From JASEGV01 sp947085405 (GTDB lineage: Bacteria; Bacteroidota; Ignavibacteria; UBA10030; BY39), in assembly GCA_947085405.1 (NCBI GenBank), contig CAMTWO010000005.1, forward strand, positions 1 to 64,000: a stretch of 64,000 nt of DNA. Direction: 5' to 3'. The position numbers and the translations under genes are program-made. Positions 44,397 through 51,303 of this stretch are shown piece by piece. The stretch's first letter is position 1. Each line of letters begins with the position of its first letter. Under the pieces are notes generated by a model that was given only the letters and a program-made list of their open reading frames with translations, made no database searches and was not told the DNA's origin.

Positions 44397-44963
44397 TTAT
44401 TTAATGACCTTGGCTAAATTTAATAGCTTTGAACTGAAATCTGCTCCCTCAGCTTTTGTGGATTGTAAATTTATTATGATCTGCGGCTTATCGGCTTTTA
44501 TATCCAGTCCGATAGAAATGCCATCTTCAACATATTGAGGAACTCCGGTAATTGTTAAAATCTTGTGTACTTGGCTAAGTTGAGTAACCATTTTAAAATC
44601 GATTGCACGCATCGGAGTGATATACAATATATCGATATTATGTTTCGATAGATTGTTTTTGAGATTAGGTTCATCGGAATATTCCAAAGCAACAATATGC
44701 ACAGGTAAACCATCGATAGAATCCTGCGTACGTGTAGCTACGCTGATGAATTCGTTTTTTACATCGGCCGATAATTTAAAACCTTTTTGAAAGAGTACGC
44801 CGATAACTACATCGTTCCCTGCACGGGTTTTTAGATTCCGGTCGAATGTAAGTATTTTTTTGAACAAAGGAATTTGAATTTCTACAGGGACAGGCATCTC
44901 TTGTGTAAATGCAAAACCGCAAGAAAGTAAAATTGAAATTAGTATATAAAAAAAGTGTTTCAA
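44397..44963 (-). CDS. YfiR family periplasmic protein (DUF4154)
   Basis: 188 residues, TTG start at 44963. Signal peptide 1-20. The body pattern (IQIPLFKKILTFDRNL at about 29-44, VVIGVLFQKGF, HIVALEYSD, DILYITPM, ILTITGVPQYVEDGISIGLDIKADKPQIIINLQSTKAEGADFSSKLLNLAKV) fits the YfiR/HmsC (DUF4154) family. In Pseudomonas, YfiR is a periplasmic regulator of a membrane diguanylate cyclase. Here it is placed between a TonB-dependent receptor (gap five bases) and a membrane histidine kinase, the arrangement also seen for DUF4154 proteins elsewhere. Confidence 0.8.
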   Translation of the reverse strand: MKHFFYILISILLSCGFAFTQEMPVPVEIQIPLFKKILTFDRNLKTRAGNDVVIGVLFQKGFKLSADVKNEFISVATRTQDSIDGLPVHIVALEYSDEPNLKNNLSKHNIDILYITPMRAIDFKMVTQLSQVHKILTITGVPQYVEDGISIGLDIKADKPQIIINLQSTKAEGADFSSKLLNLAKVIK

Positions 44964-44968
44964 GATTT

Positions 44969-46912
44969 TTAGAACTTATATTCTAACGAAGCGATATAAT
45001 TTCTTCCATTCTGTTTAATACCGGCTTGACGATGTTCGAATCCACCTGGATGTTTGTAATCGGCATCGAATAAATTTCTTACTAAAAACGAAGCTGTGAG
45101 CCGGTTAAACAACGGCTTTGTTTTAATATTTAGGTTGGATAATAAAAAAGGTTCGGTTTTCGTGCTATAAACTGTTAAACGTTCAGTTTCCCACTGAACT
45201 TCTGTACCGGCGTAAAAATATTCAAAGAGCGGAAAATTTATACCAAACTTAATCAGATGTTCAGGCGAATTTGTGAGTTTCTCATCGATTCCTGATTTTT
45301 TTGTGCTTTGTAAAGAATAATTGATATAGTAATTCAAGTCTTGTTTTGTTCGCGTATTGATTCCGATCTCTAAACCGATTGCTCTTATGTTATCGACATT
45401 TCCAAAATATTTGAAAGAATCGGTAGTGTCAATTTTGGTATCGATTAAATTTTTCATGTCGTAACGATATAAGGAGATTGAGCCGAATGTTTCATCGCCC
45501 ATCCTTTGTTCCCATATTAACTCGCTGGTTGCAATCTTTTCGGATTTTAAATTATCGCTGCGTTTGAACTCGGAATAAGGGTCGTGGTAATTTACTTCAT
45601 AAACATTCGGAATCCGGAATGCTTCGCCATAGAGGAATTTAAAAGTGGAGGTCGGTGCTGCGTGGTAAATTATAGCACCGCGTGGCGAAGTAAACATTTT
45701 GAAAATTGAGTACTTATCCAATCGTAATCCTAACGTAAGCGATAAATTATCAGTCGCTTGATATTCGTTTTGTAGATAGAATGAAGTTAGAGACGAAGGG
45801 AAATTTCCGTCGAAAAATATAGTATTTGGATTCCAGTATTTAAAAATAGCGCGTGTGTTGTTTTTATACTCGATACCTGCGATTAATCTATTCGATGTTG
45901 TGAGGTCCCAACGCAGTTGTGCTTCGGCTCCAAGCCAACTCCCTTTACTCTCGTCATTAGCAATTACATCGTATTGGTACGCCCCGAAATAGTGATAGTT
46001 ATCGTAGTAGGTTCGGAGTAAAACACTTTTATCGGTATCAAAATCGTTCTCGTATTTCAATTCAATAAATTGGTACTCATCCAAAGTATATGCTTCGGGA
46101 TGATTAAAAACAATATCGTAGGCGCCTGTAGGAATCCCCTTTTTTCGGGATGAGAATTTTCCGAATATAGTGAAATCGCTGTATTTCAACGATGATGTGA
46201 ATCCAACAAATTTATCCCAGTCTAAATTGTTAGCAATTCCGTTGTTATATTCAGGATAGAATTGATCTTCACCTTTAATATCACCGAAATTGCCTGAGAC
46301 AAAAACATCTAAATCATTATCGAACAATTTACCATAGCGTGCGGCAGCTTGAAGATTCCGGTAACTTCCGATCCCAGCATCAACCTGTAACCCGTCGATA
46401 GCATTCCCTTTTTTTGTAATAATATTGATTACAGCAAACATTGCATTGCTTCCGTAAAGGGCAGAACTTGGACCTCGTACAATTTCAATACGTTCTACAC
46501 TTTTTAAATTAATTCCTAATTCAGTTCCGATATATGCCGAACCGTAAATATTTTCGTTCAAGCTGTGTCCGTTCAATAGAAGCAAAATACGGTTGTTGTA
46601 ATCGGTAGGTCTGCTGAAGCCGCGCACACCAAGATAACTGTAATTACGGTCGTAACTGATGTAAAATCCTTTGATACTATTCAATACTTCAGATAGTTCC
46701 TGATATCCATATCTGCTAATTTCATCCGAAGTAATTATCGTAACGGAACCGGGAATTTCGCTTGTCGTTTGTAAATATTTGGATGCCGCACTAATTTTGA
46801 TATTAAGAAGCGAATCGAGTGAAATAGAGGAAGCCAACAAATCGCCGCTTTGCCCAATAGCGTTTGGAATTACGAGAAATGTTAGGAGCAAATATTTTAC
46901 AATACTTTGCAT
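44969..46912 (-). CDS. TonB-dependent outer-membrane receptor
   Basis: 647 residues. Signal peptide 1-20, then a plug domain (about 45-160) with 'SVTIITSDEISRYGYQELSEVLNSIKGF', 'LGVRGFSRP', 'RIEIVRGPSSALYGSNAMFAVINIITKKG', and a 22-strand type barrel ending in SLEYKF. The final aromatic residue is normal for outer-membrane insertion. Substrate unknown. It is tightly coupled to the PilB-like ATPase gene (two-base gap) and to the YfiR-family gene, suggesting a sensing role rather than, or as well as, nutrient uptake. Confidence 0.92.
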   Translation of the reverse strand: MQSIVKYLLLTFLVIPNAIGQSGDLLASSISLDSLLNIKISAASKYLQTTSEIPGSVTIITSDEISRYGYQELSEVLNSIKGFYISYDRNYSYLGVRGFSRPTDYNNRILLLLNGHSLNENIYGSAYIGTELGINLKSVERIEIVRGPSSALYGSNAMFAVINIITKKGNAIDGLQVDAGIGSYRNLQAAARYGKLFDNDLDVFVSGNFGDIKGEDQFYPEYNNGIANNLDWDKFVGFTSSLKYSDFTIFGKFSSRKKGIPTGAYDIVFNHPEAYTLDEYQFIELKYENDFDTDKSVLLRTYYDNYHYFGAYQYDVIANDESKGSWLGAEAQLRWDLTTSNRLIAGIEYKNNTRAIFKYWNPNTIFFDGNFPSSLTSFYLQNEYQATDNLSLTLGLRLDKYSIFKMFTSPRGAIIYHAAPTSTFKFLYGEAFRIPNVYEVNYHDPYSEFKRSDNLKSEKIATSELIWEQRMGDETFGSISLYRYDMKNLIDTKIDTTDSFKYFGNVDNIRAIGLEIGINTRTKQDLNYYINYSLQSTKKSGIDEKLTNSPEHLIKFGINFPLFEYFYAGTEVQWETERLTVYSTKTEPFLLSNLNIKTKPLFNRLTASFLVRNLFDADYKHPGGFEHRQAGIKQNGRNYIASLEYKF

Positions 46913-46914
46913 AT

Positions 46915-48606
46915 TTATCCAAGAACTCTGAATATTTCGGAAGAGGTAGTATTGCCTAACAATACTTTTCGAATTGCTGAATACCGTATTGTTCTGAAGC
47001 CATTAAGAAGAGCAGCTTCTTTCAACTTCGTAAGTGGTGCATTCTGGTAGATTAAATCTCTTAAAAGGTCATCTATTGTAAGCAACTCGTGAATTGCGGT
47101 ACGGCCAAAATAGCCGCTGGAGTTACATGTTTTACAGCCCTGCCCTCTATAAAAAATTAAGTCAGATGTATAATCGGTTATGCCTAACCTGCGTAATTCT
47201 TCATTGGAAGGTTTGTAGGATTGTTTGCAATCGGGACAAATAGTTCGGACTAACTGCTGATACACAACTCCAGACAGAGTAGGTGCTAACCAATAGGATG
47301 GGATACCAAATTGGAGTAAGCGTGGGATAGTTCCGATAGCATCGCTCGATAACATTGTACTCAAAACTAAGTTTCCATTTAGCGCAGCTTCGGCAGCTAC
47401 AATTCCGGTTTCAACGTCTCGTATTTCACCTATTAAAATAACATTTGGTCGCTGTCGCAAAATTGATTTTAAAGCTTCGGCAAAACCGAACGATTTTTCG
47501 GCACCAGCCTGCACCTGTGTAGCAAAATCGAGCTTAAATTCAATCGGGTCTTCAACTGTTAATATATTTTTTTCTGCAACATCAAGTTCGTTTACTGCAG
47601 AATATAAAGTTGTACTCTTACCACTGCCCGCGGGACCAGTAATTAAAACCAATCCACTTGGTTTACTGATTAGATAAAGGAGTTTTTCCAAATTTCTGCT
47701 GGACAAACCTATATCCTCTATAGGCCGAATCGAGGTAGTTTTAACAAATAGTCGAAGAGCAATTCGCTCGCCATAAACCGACGGCAATATACTGACTCTG
47801 AGATCAACTTGCCGGGTTCCGATATTAGCCGAGAATCCACCCTCTTGCGGTTTGCGTTTTTCAAAAGCATTTAGGTCGGCTCTTGTTTTAAAAATGTTAG
47901 CAAAATTCTCGTTGAATTCTCGAGGAAGCGATATAAGTCTTTCTAACACACCGAACTTGTCGGTTCGCACCCGCAACTCGTTCTCCATCGGTTCAAAGTG
48001 AATGTCGTGAGCATCATTTTTTAGAGCTCGTATTATAATCTCTTCAACCAAAACATCGAAGGGTGGTAACTTTCCGTTTTTCTGTGCTTCAATAACTTTA
48101 TCTTTGCCTATCAATTTCATATCAAATTGTTCGATATTAAATCTGCTTGTTAGCGTTTTGATTTCTTCAACCTTGGTTCCTTTGCTTTTAACAAGATTTC
48201 GGTAATTGGCTAAGGCAATTACGATAGGTATGATGACACGCTTGGATTCTTGTTTTAATAAATCAATCAGTGGTTTATATGGCGGGTCAACAAAAGCAAC
48301 GGTCAACTCCATTCCTGTTAAAGTCAGTGGAATGATACGATACTTCATACAGGTTGAATGAGATAACAACGGCTCCTTCAAGGTAATATGCCCTTCGTTG
48401 ATAACGATTTCCGGAATATCAAAAGTGGTTGCAATGCTTTGCTGAACGATTTCATCGGCAACTCCGATTTCATCAACTAAAACTTCAGCACAGCCTCGTG
48501 TATGGGTTTCTTTGAGAAGCTTTAAAAATTTATCATGTTTGAGTTTGTCGATTATATTTAAAGCGAACAAATTTTTAGCTAACGTTACATCTTCATCATA
48601 CAGCAT
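46915..48606 (-). CDS. PilB/GspE-like secretion ATPase lacking the usual His box
   Basis: 563 residues. N-terminal MshEN-like domain (about 10-150), then the ATPase with Walker A GPAGSGKST (about 324-332), the Asp box (TVEDPIEF, 351-358 region), Walker B ILIGEIRD (about 390-397, Glu394) and the zinc tetracysteine C457-x2-C460 ... C491-x2-C494. At the His box, where relatives have 'LSTLHTNDA', this protein has LSTMLSSDA (about 415-423): the histidine is leucine. No pilin, platform or secretin genes are nearby. Catalytic competence is therefore uncertain; a regulatory role is possible. Confidence 0.85.
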   Translation of the reverse strand: MLYDEDVTLAKNLFALNIIDKLKHDKFLKLLKETHTRGCAEVLVDEIGVADEIVQQSIATTFDIPEIVINEGHITLKEPLLSHSTCMKYRIIPLTLTGMELTVAFVDPPYKPLIDLLKQESKRVIIPIVIALANYRNLVKSKGTKVEEIKTLTSRFNIEQFDMKLIGKDKVIEAQKNGKLPPFDVLVEEIIIRALKNDAHDIHFEPMENELRVRTDKFGVLERLISLPREFNENFANIFKTRADLNAFEKRKPQEGGFSANIGTRQVDLRVSILPSVYGERIALRLFVKTTSIRPIEDIGLSSRNLEKLLYLISKPSGLVLITGPAGSGKSTTLYSAVNELDVAEKNILTVEDPIEFKLDFATQVQAGAEKSFGFAEALKSILRQRPNVILIGEIRDVETGIVAAEAALNGNLVLSTMLSSDAIGTIPRLLQFGIPSYWLAPTLSGVVYQQLVRTICPDCKQSYKPSNEELRRLGITDYTSDLIFYRGQGCKTCNSSGYFGRTAIHELLTIDDLLRDLIYQNAPLTKLKEAALLNGFRTIRYSAIRKVLLGNTTSSEIFRVLG

Positions 48607-48623
48607 GAACGAGCCCTTTCAAG

Positions 48624-48953
48624 TTATGATTTTTTGAACATTGAATCAATATCAGATTGCGAAAGTGTATATTTTTTTTCTTTCATTCTAAAGTCGTTTT
48701 CTTCTAAAATTGATTTGATATCTTCCTCTGAAAATTTTTCGCCAACGAACAAACCTTGCGTTGATTTTTTATGATTAGAATTTTGAATGCCTTCCGTACT
48801 TGCTTTTGTCAGCATTCCGCAACCTCCACAGTAGATATCTTTTTCGTAATTAACAAAACCGCAGGCATGCCTTTGAGTTGGCAGCGTTTTTCCACAATTA
48901 TTGCAAAATAGCCGGTTTATGTTGTTTTCGGTATTGCACGATTCACATATCAT
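48624..48953 (-). CDS. Double zinc-ribbon protein with two FliM-like CheY-binding motifs
   Basis: 109 residues. The N-terminal half carries cysteines C3, C6, C17 and C20 (one ribbon) and C31, C42 and C45 with His29 (a second, incomplete ribbon). The C-terminal half has two short motifs: FSEEDIKSIL (74-83) and LSQSDIDSMF (97-106). The latter closely resembles the N-terminal CheY-P-binding peptide of FliM (LSQDEIDALL). The gene lies one base after a CheY-like gene and before the PilB-like ATPase gene. I infer an adaptor that links the CheY-like protein to the ATPase; that is not established. Confidence 0.75.
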   Translation of the reverse strand: MICESCNTENNINRLFCNNCGKTLPTQRHACGFVNYEKDIYCGGCGMLTKASTEGIQNSNHKKSTQGLFVGEKFSEEDIKSILEENDFRMKEKKYTLSQSDIDSMFKKS

Positions 48954-48954
48954 A

Positions 48955-49347
48955 TTAGTTCTCTCCTCTATTGCTTAATATCTCTTTTACAATATTTAAA
49001 AAGAATTGATTATCGTATGGTTTTACAAAATAATAAAGTGCCCCCGCTTTTTTTGCGGCAGCTACATTTTCCGCGCTAGCAAGTGATGAAATCATAACTA
49101 CCCGCGCCTTCGGGTTGATGTGTATAATATCCTCTAAAACATCCATCCCGTTTTTCTTCGGAAGCATTATATCCAAAACTACAAGGTCGGGATTCAACTG
49201 TTTAAATTTTTCAACTGCCGATACTCCATCGGCTGCAGTAAATATTTTAGTCAGCCCCTCTTTCTTAAATAACGTTGTCATAATAGTTCGTATAAAATCT
49301 GAATCATCGACTATTAAAATTGTAGAAGATAAATATTGCTCTGACAT
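48955..49347 (-). CDS. Single-domain CheY-like response regulator
   Basis: 130 residues, one receiver domain and no output domain. Conserved residues: the acidic pair in VDDSDF (Asp15-Asp16 region), phosphoacceptor Asp in LVVLDIMLP (about 59), Thr/Ser in MISSLA and Lys in YFVKPYD. Its output must be through protein contact. The next gene encodes a protein with FliM-like peptides, a plausible partner. One base separates the two genes. Confidence 0.92.
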   Translation of the reverse strand: MSEQYLSSTILIVDDSDFIRTIMTTLFKKEGLTKIFTAADGVSAVEKFKQLNPDLVVLDIMLPKKNGMDVLEDIIHINPKARVVMISSLASAENVAAAKKAGALYYFVKPYDNQFFLNIVKEILSNRGEN

Positions 49348-49368
49348 TTTAAATTGCTCCTAAATAAA

Positions 49369-50472
49369 TTAAGGTAAAATTGGGAGAGTGAATATATAGT
49401 AATTTCCTATACGTTCACTATTTTCAGCCCAGAATTTTCCACCGTGGGCTTCGATAATCATTTTACAGATTGTAAGCGACAAATTTTTGTTCAACACTAT
49501 TTTATTCACTCTTGCCTGCTCAAAGCGATCGACTATTAAATTAAGTTCTTCCGGATCTATAGGATCACCTGAATCTTCAACAGAACATTTTAGATAAGCT
49601 ATGTCCGAGTCCTGATGCAACTCGACAACTACATTAACATCGCCACCAAAAGGGGTTTGCGAAACAGCATGCCCGATTAACAATTGCACAGATTGCATTA
49701 ATTGATAAGAATCGAACTCGAATTGTATATCTTCCTTGCAGAAAGATCTGTTTAAATTGATCTTTTGTTTCTTGATCACTGAATCGAGATTAGAAATACT
49801 TTGGTTAATAGTCTCAATAATGTTGCCTCTCTCCCGTTTCAAGGTAATACTTTGAGGATCAAATTTGGCAACGACTGCCGATTCCTGTAGAAGTCCGATA
49901 TGTTCATCGAGTGCACTTATTGCTAATTGTATTATCTCCTTTTGCTGTTCATTCAGAGGACCTGTTGATTCATCCGTCAGCATCAACAGCGGAAGTTTTA
50001 CCGAGGTTGAATAATTTAAAAAGTCCTGAACTAACAGATACTGAAAATTCCGGTATAAATTTTCAGCTTCCCTTTCTGCATGATACATCCTTAACAGTGC
50101 CCTGATTCTTATTAAAAGTTCGTCGGTGTTGATAGGTTTATTGAGGAATTCATCACCCCCCGATTCAAATCCTTTTTGAAGGGCTTCATGAGTACTTGCT
50201 CCCGTAAGAAATACGATCGGAGTTTTCGAGAATGCTTTGATTTTCCTGATTTCTACAGCAGTCTTGAAGCCATCTAATATGGGCATGTGAACATCGAGGA
50301 TTATCAGATTGGGATTAAACGAATTGATTATTTTCAGACTTTCGAGACCGTTCGGGGCTTCTGCTGTTACGAACCCGGCATCATTAAGACAACTGGCTAA
50401 TAACATCCGCAGGGCTTCTTCGTCATCAACAATCAGAATTTTATCTTTGTTTTTCTCTTTTTTTGCGACCAT
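49369..50472 (-). CDS. Response regulator fused to a degenerate histidine-kinase-like module
   Basis: 367 residues. Receiver (8-125) with Asp60 and Lys112 intact. It is followed by a dimerisation-like helical pair in which the usual phosphoacceptor histidine is missing (VQDFLNYSTSVKLPL, Gln149 at that place), and an ATPase-like domain in which the N-box reads LLIGHAVSQTP rather than L.NA...Y.P. The G1 box is DSGDPID. The protein is thus probably a pseudokinase or a non-phosphorylating binding module. It begins 11 bases after the tRNA-Arg(ACG) 3' end, preceded by AAAGG, and heads the sensory cluster. Confidence 0.85.
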   Translation of the reverse strand: MVAKKEKNKDKILIVDDEEALRMLLASCLNDAGFVTAEAPNGLESLKIINSFNPNLIILDVHMPILDGFKTAVEIRKIKAFSKTPIVFLTGASTHEALQKGFESGGDEFLNKPINTDELLIRIRALLRMYHAEREAENLYRNFQYLLVQDFLNYSTSVKLPLLMLTDESTGPLNEQQKEIIQLAISALDEHIGLLQESAVVAKFDPQSITLKRERGNIIETINQSISNLDSVIKKQKINLNRSFCKEDIQFEFDSYQLMQSVQLLIGHAVSQTPFGGDVNVVVELHQDSDIAYLKCSVEDSGDPIDPEELNLIVDRFEQARVNKIVLNKNLSLTICKMIIEAHGGKFWAENSERIGNYYIFTLPILP

Positions 50473-50483
50473 AAAAACCTTTG

Positions 50484-50557
50484 TGCGCCAGAAGGGAGTC
50501 GAACCCCTAACCCTCAGCTTCGTAGGCTGATGCTCTATCCAGTTGAGCTACTGGCGC
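50484..50557 (-). tRNA. tRNA-Arg (anticodon ACG)
   Basis: 74 bases. Acceptor GCGCCAG pairs perfectly with CTGGCGC, discriminator A, D-arm GCTC AACTGGATA GAGC, anticodon stem TCAGC/GCTGA with loop CTACGAA (anticodon ACG, to be edited to ICG), T-loop TTCGACT. CCA is not encoded. Its first 11-12 bases are repeated 114 bases upstream within a tandem leader element, and it lies 11 bases before a protein gene of the same strand. Confidence 0.95.
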
Positions 50558-50777
50558 GTGTGTTTTATTTTATTGATCCGCCTTTGTTTCACTTCGGCGG
50601 ATTCTCAAAATTTCTTATAAGTTAGCTGCATTTCATTTGCTAACTTATGAAATTTTGGAAGCTACTGGCGCGATTTAATTTTATCTATCCATCCCGCCTA
50701 AATTTCATTACGGCGGGATTCTCAAAATTTCCTTGAAGTTAGCAGCACCTTGTTTGCTAACTTCTGAAATTTTGGAA
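50547..50777 (-). repeat. Tandem pair of ~114-base units containing paired hairpins, overlapping the tRNA-Arg(ACG) 5' end
   Basis: Unit 1 (50547-50660) and unit 2 (50661-50777) both begin with GCTACTGGCGCG (50547-50558; 50661-50672), the 5' end of the tRNA on the other strand. Each then has an A/T-rich spacer, a small hairpin (50577-50601 TCCGCC...GGCGGA; 50692-50718 TCCCGCC...GGCGGGA, loops with TTTCAT/TTTCAC) and a long hairpin (50606-50657; 50723-50774, arms CAAAATTTC...AAGTTAGC and GCTAACTT...GAAATTTTG). They differ by compensating changes in the stems. On the minus strand both units lie upstream of the tRNA. No gene is in 50558-50820. Confidence 0.85.
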
Positions 50778-50820
50778 TTTGCCGTTGAAATATACGAAGT
50801 TCGGTTTTAATAATCAATGG

Positions 50821-51303
50821 TTATTCTGAATTCACCAATTCTGTTATAGCTTCTTCCGCTTTTCCCTGGTCAGATTGTAGCCAATATACTTCTTTTCCCT
50901 TTGTAAAAAAATAATGAACACGCCCCATTCCTAACAACATTATTATACCTTGATCGCCGATAACTCGAGGGGTAAAATGTGTAAAAACCGAAGTATCCTG
51001 CCTCACTCCACGCATCATCTTATGAAAAACATCGAGCGCCTTTAACGTATCCGGAAATGTAGAAATATATACCTCGCACTTAGTATCATCATTCTCATAA
51101 AACGCGACGATGTTTTCTGTGCCAGAAACAAATTTATTATGTAATTGATTTACATTTTGCTCGGCTTCCTTATTATCTAAGGTTCGATGTAAATCCATTC
51201 CAGCAAGTTTTTCAGGGACTAAATATTCTATGTTACTTTTTTTATTGCACGCTGAAAGTGAAACTATAAAAAAAAGAAAGATAAATATTTTGGGAGCCAT
51301 CAT
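50821..51303 (-). CDS. Small lipoprotein of unknown function
   Basis: 160 residues. Signal peptide with lipobox LSAC (cysteine about residue 19), so a lipid-anchored envelope protein. The rest has no motif I recognise; 'VHYFFTKGKEVYWLQSDQGKAEEAITELVNSE' and an alternating strand-helix character suggest a small periplasmic alpha/beta fold. Its ATG overlaps the stop of the exonuclease-type gene (ATGA), so they are cotranscribed. Confidence 0.7.
   Translation of the reverse strand: MMAPKIFIFLFFIVSLSACNKKSNIEYLVPEKLAGMDLHRTLDNKEAEQNVNQLHNKFVSGTENIVAFYENDDTKCEVYISTFPDTLKALDVFHKMMRGVRQDTSVFTHFTPRVIGDQGIIMLLGMGRVHYFFTKGKEVYWLQSDQGKAEEAITELVNSE

Noticed and set aside
50577..50774. CRISPR-like repeat array
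   Set aside because: Only two units, diverged, with hairpins and no unique spacers; they are tandem tRNA-leader repeats.
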